The notes beneath the pieces were generated by a model. It did not search any database, had not been told where the DNA came from, and was given only the letters and a program-made list of their open reading frames with translations. Shown here one piece after another: positions 45,469-52,650 of a stretch of DNA of 64,000 nt. The DNA is taken from positions 682,001 to 746,000 of the forward strand of contig NZ_AP022561.1 in NCBI RefSeq assembly GCF_010726245.1, written 5' to 3'. The translations under genes and the position numbers were made by a program. The stretch is from Mycolicibacterium aichiense (GTDB lineage: Bacteria > Actinomycetota > Actinomycetes > Mycobacteriales > Mycobacteriaceae). Positions within the stretch are counted from its first letter, which is position 1; every line of letters starts with the position of its first letter.

Positions 45469-46539
45469 ATGACGGATCGCGAGGAAGACAACCAGATTTC
45501 CTACGCATCGGCCGGGGTGGATATCGAGGCCGGTGACCGCGCGGTCGAGCTGTTCAAGCCGCTTGCGAAGCGGGCCACCAGGCCCGAGGTGCGGGGCGGG
45601 CTTGGCGGCTTCGCCGGGCTGTTCGCGCTGCGCGGGGACTACCGGGAGCCGCTGCTGGCCGCGTCGACCGACGGGGTCGGCACCAAGCTCGCGGTGGCGC
45701 AGGCGATGGACAAGCACGACACCGTCGGCTTGGACCTGGTCGCGATGGTGGTCGACGACCTCGTGGTGTGTGGCGCCGAGCCGTTGTTCCTGCAGGACTA
45801 CATCGCCGTCGGACGTACGGTTCCGGAGCGTGTCGCCGCGATCGTCTCGGGTATCGCCGAGGGCTGTGTGATCGCCGGATGCGCGTTGTTGGGCGGGGAG
45901 ACGGCAGAACATCCCGGGCTGATGGAACCCGACCATTACGACATCTCCGCCACCGGCGTGGGCGTCGTCGAGGCCGACGACGTGCTGGGGCCCGACCGGG
46001 TGCGCCCCGGTGACGTGATCATCGCGATGGGATCGTCCGGTCTGCATTCCAACGGCTACTCGCTGGCCCGCAAGGTCCTGCTCGAGATCGACCGGATGAA
46101 CCTCGCCGGGCACGTCGAAGAGTTCGGCCGCACGCTCGGGGAGGAATTGCTCGAGCCCACCCGGATCTACGCCAAGGACTGCCTGGCGCTGGCTGCCGAG
46201 ACGCAGGTGCGCACGTTCTGCCATGTCACCGGTGGTGGGCTTGCCGCCAATCTCGAGCGCGTCATCCCGCACGGTCTGGTCGCCGAACTGGATCGCGGGA
46301 CGTGGACGCCCGCACCGGTGTTCGCGATGATCGCGCAGCGTGGCCGCATCGACCGCCCGGAGATGGAGAAGACGTTCAACATGGGCGTCGGGATGGTCGC
46401 CGTCGTCGCGCCGGAGGACACCGACCGCGCGCTGGCGATTCTGACTGCACGCCATCTGAACTGCTGGACACTGGGCACTGTGACCAAGGGCAAGGATGGC
46501 CCGAGAGCGAAGCTGGTAGGACTACATCCTCGCTTCTAG
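45469..46539 (+). CDS. purM: Phosphoribosylformylglycinamidine cyclo-ligase (AIR synthetase)
   Basis: A 356-residue enzyme that closes the imidazole ring of FGAM using ATP. Signatures are ASAGVDIEAGDRAVELFKP, STDGVGTKLAVAQAMDKHDT, GGETAEHPGLM and MGSSGLHSNGYSL. In M. tuberculosis purM follows purF directly, but here three unrelated genes lie between. DUF3073 converges 51 bases downstream. Confidence 0.98.
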   Translation: MTDREEDNQISYASAGVDIEAGDRAVELFKPLAKRATRPEVRGGLGGFAGLFALRGDYREPLLAASTDGVGTKLAVAQAMDKHDTVGLDLVAMVVDDLVVCGAEPLFLQDYIAVGRTVPERVAAIVSGIAEGCVIAGCALLGGETAEHPGLMEPDHYDISATGVGVVEADDVLGPDRVRPGDVIIAMGSSGLHSNGYSLARKVLLEIDRMNLAGHVEEFGRTLGEELLEPTRIYAKDCLALAAETQVRTFCHVTGGGLAANLERVIPHGLVAELDRGTWTPAPVFAMIAQRGRIDRPEMEKTFNMGVGMVAVVAPEDTDRALAILTARHLNCWTLGTVTKGKDGPRAKLVGLHPRF

Positions 46540-46590
46540 ATCCTCGCTTTAGCGGATCGAGGCCCAGCGCATGTGAGGAGGGGCGGCGGC

Positions 46591-46782
46591 TCAGCGCCGC
46601 CAGCTACCCTCGTCGGCCCACGGGTCCTCGCCGAACCCGTTGTCTACGGTGTCAGGCTCATCCGACTCAGACTCCGACCCCGACAGCTCCTGTTGGAGCC
46701 GACTGAAATCGGTCTGTGGGGAGCTGTATTTCAACTCCCGAGCAACCTTGGTCTGCTTTGCCTTTGCCCGGCCGCGGCCCAT
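46591..46782 (-). CDS. DUF3073 small protein (Rv0810c-like)
   Basis: A 63-residue protein: MGRGRAKAKQTKVARELKY, then an acidic tail with SESESDEPD and DPWADE. The basic N-terminus and acidic C-terminus are the constant features of actinobacterial DUF3073, usually found next to purM. Function unknown. ATG 46782 aligns with the family start; an open frame continues upstream but lacks family sequence. Confidence 0.9.
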   Translation of the reverse strand: MGRGRAKAKQTKVARELKYSSPQTDFSRLQQELSGSESESDEPDTVDNGFGEDPWADEGSWRR

Positions 46783-46919
46783 GGGGGAACCCCCTCGCGC
46801 AATAACGGAGCGGCCCGGGATGCAGGCGGCTCCGATCTGTGTGTTCGTTATTGTCCTGTCCACACCTTACCGTGCCCCGGTGCGATGTGCTGGCAGGCCC
46901 GTTCGGCCGTGGGAGAACG

Positions 46920-48011
46920 TCAGTTCGCGCCGCGACGCAAACGCTCAACCGCGAGCCGCCCGGCTCCCACGGCATCGGTCGGCGGCAGCGATTCCGGGTC
47001 GATCTCGGCGGCCACCGCATGCTCTCCGCCCGTGGTCAGAGCCGTATCGGCCGGAATACCCCGCTTGACCAGAGCCAAGGCGATCGGCCCGAGATCGACA
47101 TGGTCGACGACGGTGCCGAGCCGGCCCACGACACGCCCACCGGCCAGCAGCGGATCACCGGTGACCGGCCGCTCACCCGATCCGTCGAGATGCACCAGGA
47201 CCAGCATCCGGGGCGGCTTTCCCAAGTTGTGAACCCGCGCGACCGTCTCCTGGCCGCGATAGCAACCCTTGTCCAGGTGCACGGCTCCTTGCCCGGGGCC
47301 GCCGATCCATCCGACCTCGTGCGGGATCGTCCGCTCGTCGGTATCCACGCCCAGCCTTGGGCGCTGCGCCGCGACCCGCAGCGCCTCGTACGCCCACACC
47401 CCGGCACGGCGCACCCCTGCCGCGTCCAGCCTGCCCAGCCAGGTCGTCACATCGGCGCGGGGAATCACCAGGTCGAGTTCGATCTGACCGAGCCGGGCGG
47501 GCATCCGACGCAGGAAACCACCGCCGGCGAGGGAAACGGCCGCCGACTCCGCGGGCAGCTCGTCGAGGCCCAGCGCGCCGAGCACCGCCGCGTCGGCGAG
47601 GCGCGGCCCGAGCAGGGAGAGAACAGCCAGGTCAGCGGCCTCCGGAGCGACATCGGCCCAGAACACCATCTTGCGCAGGTAGGCCAGCAGCGGTTCACCG
47701 CGCTCGCGTTCGGTGTCGAGATAGGTGACGTCACCCAACTCGGTCTGCACCCAGTGGTCTTCGACACGGCCTTGGCCGTCGAGGCTCAGGTTCTCGGTGG
47801 AGGCGCCGTCGGACAGCTCACTGACGTGCTGCGAGGAGATCGAGTGCAGCCAGCTGCGCCGGTCGGGCCCGGTGAGTGTGATGACCGCGCGGTGCGAGCG
47901 ATCGACGACGACGGCATCCTGCTCGGCGCTGCGCTGCTCACCGAACGGATCGCCATAGTGCCAGATCGCGCCGGCATCGGGGGAACTGTCAGGTGCGGGG
48001 ACTGCTGACAC
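46920..48011 (-). CDS. ygfZ: YgfZ-like folate-binding protein (Rv0811c-like)
   Basis: A 363-residue GcvT-fold protein. The YgfZ signature is KGCYRGQETVARVHNLGK, with the conserved cysteine, and the preceding IPHEVGWIGG is typical. These proteins use tetrahydrofolate to help build or repair iron-sulfur clusters. Divergent from pabC, a folate-pathway gene, with 38 bases between the starts, which suits a shared promoter region. Confidence 0.9.
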   Translation of the reverse strand: MSAVPAPDSSPDAGAIWHYGDPFGEQRSAEQDAVVVDRSHRAVITLTGPDRRSWLHSISSQHVSELSDGASTENLSLDGQGRVEDHWVQTELGDVTYLDTERERGEPLLAYLRKMVFWADVAPEAADLAVLSLLGPRLADAAVLGALGLDELPAESAAVSLAGGGFLRRMPARLGQIELDLVIPRADVTTWLGRLDAAGVRRAGVWAYEALRVAAQRPRLGVDTDERTIPHEVGWIGGPGQGAVHLDKGCYRGQETVARVHNLGKPPRMLVLVHLDGSGERPVTGDPLLAGGRVVGRLGTVVDHVDLGPIALALVKRGIPADTALTTGGEHAVAAEIDPESLPPTDAVGAGRLAVERLRRGAN

Positions 48012-48049
48012 ACATCAACTCTACGGGGCTGCCACTACGCTCATGCTCC

Positions 48050-48937
48050 ATGCTTGGAATGCCCGGCCGCCCCTCGGTGCTCGTCACTCTCGACGGCGAG
48101 GTGCGCGACCCGGCGCAGCCGCTGTTGTTCGCCGACGACCTCGCGGCTGTCCGGGGCGACGGCGTGTTCGAGACCCTGTTGGTGCGCGACGGACGCGCGT
48201 GCCTGGTGGACGCGCATCTGCGCCGGCTTACCCAGTCGGCCAAGATGATGGACCTTCCGGAACCGGACCTGTCGGCCTGGCGGCGGGCCATCGGCGTCGC
48301 GGTGGGGCAGTGGACGTCGTCGACGGCGGCCGAGGGCGCGCTGCGGCTGGTGTACAGCCGCGGTCGGGAAAGTGGCTCGGCGCCGACCGCCTACCTGACG
48401 GTCAATCCCGTGCCGGACCGCGTCGTCGCCACCCGCCGCGACGGTATCGCCGCGGTGCTGCTCGATCGCGGGCTGCCGTCCAGCGGAGTGGATGCCATGC
48501 CGTGGCTGGTGGCGGGCGCCAAGACGCTGTCGTACGCGGTGAACATGGCCGCGCTGCGGCACGCCGCCGACAAAGGCGCCGGTGACGTGATCTTCGTCAG
48601 CTCCGACGGGTACCTGCTCGAGGGTCCTCGCTCGACGGTGGTGATCGCCACCGACGAGGGGACGGGCACGACCTTGCTCAGCCCGCCGCCGTGGTACCCG
48701 ATCCTGCGCGGCACCACGCAGCAGGCGCTGTTCGAGGTCGCCCGTGATAAGGGCTACGACTGCGACTTTCGTGCGCTGAGACCGTCCGACTTGTATGCCG
48801 CACAAGGGGTTTGGCTGGTGTCCAGCATGACGCTCGCGGCTCGGGTGCACACTCTCGACGGGCAGGCGCTGCCGCCCACCCGGTTGGCCGCCGAGGTGGC
48901 CGCGCTGGTCGACGCCGCGATCGTCTGTGATCGCTGA
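48050..48937 (+). CDS. pabC: Aminodeoxychorismate lyase (class-IV PLP enzyme)
   Basis: A 295-residue fold-type-IV PLP enzyme that makes p-aminobenzoate for folate. It includes RGDGVFETLLVRDGRACLVD, the Schiff-base lysine in VAGAKTLSYAVNM, and LEGPRSTVVIA. It is very similar to M. tuberculosis Rv0812. ATG 48050 is used; GTG codons a few residues on are alternatives. The gene ends about 50 bases before a structured RNA region on the same strand. Confidence 0.9.
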   Translation: MLGMPGRPSVLVTLDGEVRDPAQPLLFADDLAAVRGDGVFETLLVRDGRACLVDAHLRRLTQSAKMMDLPEPDLSAWRRAIGVAVGQWTSSTAAEGALRLVYSRGRESGSAPTAYLTVNPVPDRVVATRRDGIAAVLLDRGLPSSGVDAMPWLVAGAKTLSYAVNMAALRHAADKGAGDVIFVSSDGYLLEGPRSTVVIATDEGTGTTLLSPPPWYPILRGTTQQALFEVARDKGYDCDFRALRPSDLYAAQGVWLVSSMTLAARVHTLDGQALPPTRLAAEVAALVDAAIVCDR

Positions 48938-49033
48938 TCGCGAAAATGTGTTGGCACAACCTTTCTGACGCGGGTACTTTCGTCGGTACACAAGAAGGGA
49001 GGTGGTCCGGAAAATTGATAGCTTCTAGGACAT

Positions 49034-49138
49034 GTGAGGTGGCTGCCCGCTAGCAGCACCAGGTGCCGGGATTTCACCTGCGCTCTGAGCGCGCTGGCGA
49101 ATTCCAGGCAGCTACCCGGCCCCCGAGCTCTTGGTTAG
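49034..49138 (+). CDS. Possible 34-residue small ORF inside the structured RNA
   Basis: GTG at 49034 preceded by AGGA, with 34 codons to TAG at 49136-49138. The product is cysteine- and arginine-containing (MRWLPASSTRC, then RDFTCALSAL and SRQLPGPRALG). The frame runs through all four helices and stops inside the terminator loop, so translation would interfere with the fold. It overlaps a 12-codon TTG frame (49015-49053) that sits behind the strong ribosome-site-like sequence. Whether either is translated cannot be decided from one sequence. Confidence 0.3.
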   Translation: MRWLPASSTRCRDFTCALSALANSRQLPGPRALG

Positions 49139-49176
49139 TCCGACCAGGGAACAACGGCTCGGGGGCCGCCCCTTTT
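49118..49176 (+). terminator. Strong intrinsic terminator of the structured RNA
   Basis: GGCCCCCGAGC (49118-49128) pairs perfectly with GCTCGGGGGCC (49157-49167), enclosing a smaller TGGT/ACCA hairpin. It is followed by GCCCC and a TTTT run at 49173-49176 on the plus strand. The direction fits transcripts coming from pabC or from a promoter in the gap after pabC. Confidence 0.75.
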
Positions 49177-49187
49177 CTGACGGCCCC

Positions 49188-49544
49188 TCAGCGCTGCTGA
49201 GGCGGCGCGGGCGCCAATGACGCGCACGCCTGAAGACCCTTGTCCCACACCGATTGATCGACACCCGGCGGCGCCGGCGGCGGCCCGCCCGCCGCGCCGG
49301 GGTTGGGCTGCCCGCCTGGACCGCCTTGTGGCGGGGGCCCGCTCGGCTGGCCGCCCGGTGCGCCGGGACCGCCCTGAGGCGGTGCGGGCACACCGTTGTC
49401 GGTCATACACGTCGCGAACGGGTCATTCGGCCCGGGCGGGTTGCCCGGCGCGGCGTCGCTCGAGGGCGCACACGCCACCACCGCGCCGATCAGGCCCGCG
49501 CTGATGGTGCCCATGGCTGCGGCATGCAACAGTCGCAGAGTCAT
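49188..49544 (-). CDS. Proline/glycine-rich putative lipoprotein
   Basis: A 118-residue protein with a signal peptide and lipobox VVAC (lipidated Cys25), then a low-complexity Pro/Gly/Gln middle. It ends with GVDQSVWDKGLQACASLAP. The C-terminal motif and an internal DPFATCMTDNGVPAP recur in the neighbouring lipoprotein (GVDPSIWDQAMKACSPLEP, ARCLHEHGVPDS), so the two are paralogues. A 17-base hairpin (CCTCAGC-GCT-GCTGAGG, 49186-49202) covers the stop codon. Function unknown. Confidence 0.75.
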   Translation of the reverse strand: MTLRLLHAAAMGTISAGLIGAVVACAPSSDAAPGNPPGPNDPFATCMTDNGVPAPPQGGPGAPGGQPSGPPPQGGPGGQPNPGAAGGPPPAPPGVDQSVWDKGLQACASLAPAPPQQR

Positions 49545-49684
49545 CTCGTCGTCTCCATCTGTAGGGGAAGACCGACCGTATGCACGGCGCGTAGGCACTG
49601 ATTAGCTCCCGGCTGTGCGAGGGCTGTGAGTGATCGCGGGGGCGGACGTCGAGACAATCCGTTGTCGGCCCAGCGGTTCGGGCG

Positions 49685-50002
49685 TCAGCCCGCCGGGCCC
49701 GGCTCCAGCGGCGAGCACGCTTTCATCGCTTGATCCCAGATGCTTGGGTCGACACCCGGCGGCGGACCCAACACCGCGGTACCGGCCGAGTCGGGGACAC
49801 CGTGCTCGTGCAGGCAGCGTGCCAGCGAACCGTGCTCGGCCGGCCCGGGTGTCGTGCTGCCCGGGGATGTGGTGTCAGGCAGGGGACTGGTGGTGCTCGG
49901 CGCCGGGCTGATCGCGGTCGGCTGCGACGGGGACGGGGCCGGGACGCACCCGGCGAGGAGCGCGGTGGCCGCCGTGGCGACCCCGAGGGCAACGCGGCGC
50001 AT
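49685..50002 (-). CDS. Putative lipoprotein, paralogue of the next gene
   Basis: A 105-residue protein with a classic lipobox LLAGC (Cys19) after [14 protein letters not shown], a Ser/Thr/Pro linker, and a C-terminal domain of about 50 residues with two cysteines (ARCLHEHG and MKACSP). The same domain ends the downstream lipoprotein. The ATG overlaps the stop of the nitrobindin gene (TGATG), so it is translationally coupled. Possible export of a small heme- or redox-related factor is inference only. Confidence 0.78.
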   Translation of the reverse strand: MRRVALGVATAATALLAGCVPAPSPSQPTAISPAPSTTSPLPDTTSPGSTTPGPAEHGSLARCLHEHGVPDSAGTAVLGPPPGVDPSIWDQAMKACSPLEPGPAG

Positions 50003-50646
50003 CAGCCGACGTGTCGCGTGAGCCGCGCGGACAGGTGCGGAACCAGTCCGCCGTCGGCGTCGACCCGCTCCTCGACGTAGGCCAGGTCGCCCTCGACGAT
50101 TCCGTAGAGCCGCTTGGCCCCGCCGACCAGCACACCGGACTTGCTGCGCGCCAGTGCATCGGTCACCAGCTCCCAGGACGACTGGTTGCGCGGATGGCCG
50201 TAGAACAACTCGACATACCCGGCGGAGTGGGCCAGCAGCAGCTCGATGGCCTGCGATTCGTCCGGGTCGGCAGGATCTGTGACGAACCGCCAGAAACCGG
50301 TCTCGCGCAGTCCGGGGGAGTGATAGTCGCCACCCTCGTCGAGGCGCCAGGACCGGGACTCCCAGTTCAGATAGTCGCCGCCGTCGTGAGAAACGACGAT
50401 CTGCTGCCCGAAGTGGTAGTCGCCGTGCGCGCCGCGGCCTTCGCCCTCGCCGCGCCAGACCCCGACCAGCGGCAGCAACGCCAGCAGTGCGTCGTTGAGG
50501 TTGGCGCCCAGACGCAAATTGGCGGTGTCGGCGGGAACCGGCAGGTCGTCGAAAACCGGGATGTTGCGGACCGCCGTTTCCTTCGCCCGCTCGACCGCAG
50601 CCGCCACGGCGCGATCGCCGCTACCGGAGATGTCTGGAGAACTCAC
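50002..50646 (-). CDS. Nitrobindin-like heme protein (THAP4/DUF1794; Rv0813c-like)
   Basis: A 214-residue protein with the ten-strand barrel pattern of nitrobindins. [11 protein letters not shown] near residue 60 is the family GxWxGxG motif. Strands [27 protein letters not shown] and a late [17 protein letters not shown] follow. Nitrobindins bind ferric heme and react with NO or peroxynitrite. Its GTG overlaps the stop of a 32-codon membrane ORF and its stop overlaps a lipoprotein start, so it lies in a tight operon with sseC/cysA2. Confidence 0.9.
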   Translation of the reverse strand: MSSPDISGSGDRAVAAAVERAKETAVRNIPVFDDLPVPADTANLRLGANLNDALLALLPLVGVWRGEGEGRGAHGDYHFGQQIVVSHDGGDYLNWESRSWRLDEGGDYHSPGLRETGFWRFVTDPADPDESQAIELLLAHSAGYVELFYGHPRNQSSWELVTDALARSKSGVLVGGAKRLYGIVEGDLAYVEERVDADGGLVPHLSARLTRHVG

Positions 50647-50741
50647 GACTCGTCGGTGATCAGTCGATACAGCGCGTACAACGCGAACCAGGTGATCAAC
50701 ACGACTGTCGCAACCAGCAGGATCTCGTAGAAAAGAACCAC
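50643..50741 (-). CDS. 32-residue single-helix membrane protein
   Basis: GTG at 50741 to TGA at 50643-50645. The product begins [18 protein letters not shown] and ends with FALYALYR plus an acidic LITDES tail, i.e. one membrane helix with aromatic borders. Its TGA overlaps the nitrobindin GTG (GTGA), the same coupling used throughout this operon. It fills most of the 147-bp gap after sseC. It is short enough to be missed by standard gene callers. Function unknown; a membrane anchor or partner for nitrobindin is inference. Confidence 0.6.
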   Translation of the reverse strand: MVLFYEILLVATVVLITWFALYALYRLITDES

Positions 50742-50793
50742 GGTGACAGTCTATCTGGGGCCCGGGCGAAGGTCCCGCCCGAGCCGCCCTCGA

Positions 50794-51096
50794 TCAAGCG
50801 ACCTTGATGTCGACTTCGTGGATCCCGGCACCGGTCGGCGCGACGGTGGCGTCGCCGTTGCCCACCTTGGACAGCGCACGCACCGTCCAGGTGCCCGGAG
50901 CCGCGAAGAACCGGAAGTCACCGGTCGCCGAGGCCACCACCTCGGCGGTGAACTCGTCGCTCGAGTCCAGCAGACGAACGAAGGCGCCACCCACCGTCTG
51001 ACCCGAGTCGTCCACCACGCGGCCCGTGATCACGGTCTCCTTCTCGAGGTCGACACCGGCGGGCAGAGTCTGTCCTTGTTTAGGTGCAGAGCACAT
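50794..51096 (-). CDS. sseC: SseC-family protein (DUF1416)
   Basis: A 100-residue protein nearly identical in pattern to M. tuberculosis SseC: MCSAPKQGQTLPAGVDLEKE, then GGAFVRLLDSSDEFTAEVVA and FFAAPGTWTVRAL. It is thought to act in sulfur metabolism because it is always next to the thiosulfate sulfurtransferase. The fold is an Ig/carboxypeptidase-regulatory-like beta sandwich. It starts two bases after the cysA2 stop. Confidence 0.95.
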   Translation of the reverse strand: MCSAPKQGQTLPAGVDLEKETVITGRVVDDSGQTVGGAFVRLLDSSDEFTAEVVASATGDFRFFAAPGTWTVRALSKVGNGDATVAPTGAGIHEVDIKVA

Positions 51097-51098
51097 GA

Positions 51099-51932
51099 TC
51101 AACTTCCCAACTCGATCGGGGCCCCCACCAGGGAGCCATATTCGGTCCAACTACCGTCGTAGTTCTTGACGTTCTTGTGCCCCAACAGTTCCTGTAGCAC
51201 GAACCAGGTGTGCGACGACCGCTCGCCGATCCGGCAGTACGCGATCGTCTCCTTCTCGCCGTCCAGGCCGGCCGCGGCGTAGAGCTTGGCCAGGTCCTCG
51301 TCGGACTTGAAAGTGCCGTCCTCGTTCGCAGCCCTGCTCCACGGAACGTTGATGGCGCCGGGGATATGCCCGGGGCGCTGGCTCTGCTCCTGCGGCAGGT
51401 GAGCCGGCGCGAGGATCTTGCCGGAGAACTCGTCGGGGGACCGCACATCCACCAGGTTCTTGGCGTTGATCGCGGCGATCACCTCGTCGCGGAACGCACG
51501 GATGGTGTTGTCGGGGGCCTTCGCGGCGTACGACGTGGCGGGCCGGTCGGGCACCTCGGTCACCAGCGGGCGTCCGTCGAGTTCCCACTTCTTGCGGCCG
51601 CCGTCGAGCAGCTTGACGTTCTCGTGGCCGTAGAGCTTGAAGTACCAGTAGGCGTAGGCGGCGAACCAGTTGTTGTTGCCGCCGTACAGGATCACGGTGT
51701 CGTCATTGCTGATTCCCTTGTCGGACAACAGCTTCGAGAATTGCTCCTGATCGACGAAGTCACGCTTGACCTGGTCCTGCAGTTCGGTCTTCCAGTCCAG
51801 CCGGATGGCGCCGGCGATGTGGCCGTCTTCGTAAGCCGAGGTGTCCTCGTCGACCTCGACGAAGACGACGTTCGGCGCATCGAGATTGCTCTCGGCCCAG
51901 TCGGTGGAGACCAGGACGTCGGAGCGTGCCAT
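51099..51932 (-). CDS. cysA2: Thiosulfate sulfurtransferase (rhodanese)
   Basis: A 277-residue two-domain rhodanese. The inactive N-terminal domain includes HIAGAIRLDW. The active C-terminal domain has nucleophile Cys233 in the loop CRIGERS. It transfers the sulfane sulfur of thiosulfate to an acceptor such as a thiol or cyanide. It corresponds to M. tuberculosis CysA2 (Rv0815c). A poly-cysteine leader ORF about 600 bases upstream in the same transcription unit suggests cysteine-responsive attenuation. Confidence 0.96.
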   Translation of the reverse strand: MARSDVLVSTDWAESNLDAPNVVFVEVDEDTSAYEDGHIAGAIRLDWKTELQDQVKRDFVDQEQFSKLLSDKGISNDDTVILYGGNNNWFAAYAYWYFKLYGHENVKLLDGGRKKWELDGRPLVTEVPDRPATSYAAKAPDNTIRAFRDEVIAAINAKNLVDVRSPDEFSGKILAPAHLPQEQSQRPGHIPGAINVPWSRAANEDGTFKSDEDLAKLYAAAGLDGEKETIAYCRIGERSSHTWFVLQELLGHKNVKNYDGSWTEYGSLVGAPIELGS

Positions 51933-51967
51933 GAAGTAGTTCCTTTCGGTTGCGTGTCTGGGAAAGC

Positions 51968-52438
51968 TCAGGTGGTGGCCGGCGTGCGCAGCCTGGCCAC
52001 GAGAGGGTAGAGCTGGCAGCCCAGGCAGATGCCGAAGGCGGCGTTGAGGAAAGCGGCGAACAGGGCGAACGCGGTGGCGACGGTGCCGAGCAGCGGCGCA
52101 CCCAGAGCGAAGCCGGCGGTGCCGGCGATGGCGAACACGAAGCCCACCAACTGGGCGAACTTCAACGGCGGCACGGGTTCCCGCTCGGAGACGGGGCTCA
52201 GCCGCGGTGCGATGACGTTGGCGAAGATCAATCCGTAGGGGTGCTGACGCGGGCCGCGTAGCGCCCCGACCGCGAACACCAGGGCCTGCAGCCCAAGGAG
52301 CACAGCTGCCGCAATGGTGCTGAATCCCGAGACGACGAGGACCGCGACCAGAACGGCCGTGGTGACCCAGGCCGCAAAGCGCGGCCCGCGGACATCCACC
52401 TGGGCGACGGCCGGGGTGGTGGTGATGCTTGTTGGCAT
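51968..52438 (-). CDS. DUF4395 membrane protein
   Basis: A 156-residue protein with four hydrophobic helices and a C-terminal CxxC-like GICLGCQLYPLV, the DUF4395 signature. Such proteins are often next to rhodaneses and thioredoxins, which suggests thiol or sulfur transfer at the membrane. It has a good AGGAAAG ribosome site that lies close to a leader hairpin. It is the first full-length gene behind the poly-cysteine ORF. Confidence 0.85.
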   Translation of the reverse strand: MPTSITTTPAVAQVDVRGPRFAAWVTTAVLVAVLVVSGFSTIAAAVLLGLQALVFAVGALRGPRQHPYGLIFANVIAPRLSPVSEREPVPPLKFAQLVGFVFAIAGTAGFALGAPLLGTVATAFALFAAFLNAAFGICLGCQLYPLVARLRTPATT

Positions 52439-52477
52439 GATTTTCTTTCCTGTTGCTGATCGGGCTGGGCGGAGACG

Positions 52478-52491
52478 GGCCGCAGACGGCC
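52478..52491 (-). promoter_or_regulatory. Leader hairpin between poly-Cys ORF and DUF4395 gene
   Basis: GGCCG-TCTG-CGGCC on the transcribed strand, 37 bases after the leader stop codon and 39 before the DUF4395 start. In cysteine attenuators, ribosome stalling on the Cys codons remodels the leader structure. Longer alternative pairings involving the Cys-codon run were not worked out. Confidence 0.4.
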
Positions 52492-52528
52492 GCTCCAGAG
52501 TGGCGGCGCGAACGAAAGGCGCGGCGAC

Positions 52529-52630
52529 TCAGCAGCTACAGCAACAACAGCAACAACCCGCTACGCGGCACAGATCAACTGCGCGGCGCTTGGTGAGCGC
52601 GAGCTCGAGGCGGGTCGACACGGCAGTCAT
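52529..52630 (-). CDS. Poly-cysteine leader peptide (cysteine attenuator)
   Basis: A 33-codon ORF, ATG 52630 to TGA 52529. It contains KRRAVDLCRVAG and then six consecutive cysteine codons, a serine and a final cysteine. This is the pattern of the leaderless polycysteine ORFs described in mycobacteria upstream of cysA2 (Rv0815c) and other sulfur operons, where they act as cysteine-responsive attenuators. No ribosome site precedes the ATG, consistent with a leaderless transcript starting at or near it. The downstream unit is DUF4395-cysA2-sseC and onward. It is too short for standard gene callers. Confidence 0.88.
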   Translation of the reverse strand: MTAVSTRLELALTKRRAVDLCRVAGCCCCCCSC

Positions 52631-52650
52631 GGTACCCAATGAGAGGGCCC

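Larger units (their letters stand above)
48990..49178 (+). ncRNA. Candidate structured RNA with four helices and a terminator
   Basis: Paired segments seen directly are P1 GGTGGCTGCC (49038-49047) with GGCAGCTACC (49107-49116), one G-U pair; P2 CGCTAGC (49048-49054) with GCTGGCG (49093-49099); P3 CAGGTG (49060-49065) with CACCTG (49075-49080); and P4 GCGCT (49080-49084) with AGCGC (49088-49092). P3 and P4 share base 49080. The helices nest, with P3 and P4 inside P2 inside P1, and a rho-independent terminator follows directly. A strong Shine-Dalgarno-like AAGGGAGGTGG (49095 minus 100, that is 48995-49005) precedes short frames at 49015-49053 and 49034-49138. No named class is recognised. It could be an sRNA, an attenuator, or a leader for an unseen small gene. 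Confidence 0.55.

Noticed and set aside
46800..46853. CAATAAC and GTTATTG arms upstream of the DUF3073 gene
   Set aside because: The 7-bp arms are 40 bases apart with no supporting inner structure; more likely chance or separate promoter elements.
48990..49178. T-box, SAM-IV, glycine, ykkC or tmRNA identity for the structured RNA
   Set aside because: The defining conserved stretches of these classes were looked for by eye and are absent, for example the T-box TGGNACCGCG element and the tmRNA 5' GGGGCTG end. The element is therefore left unnamed.
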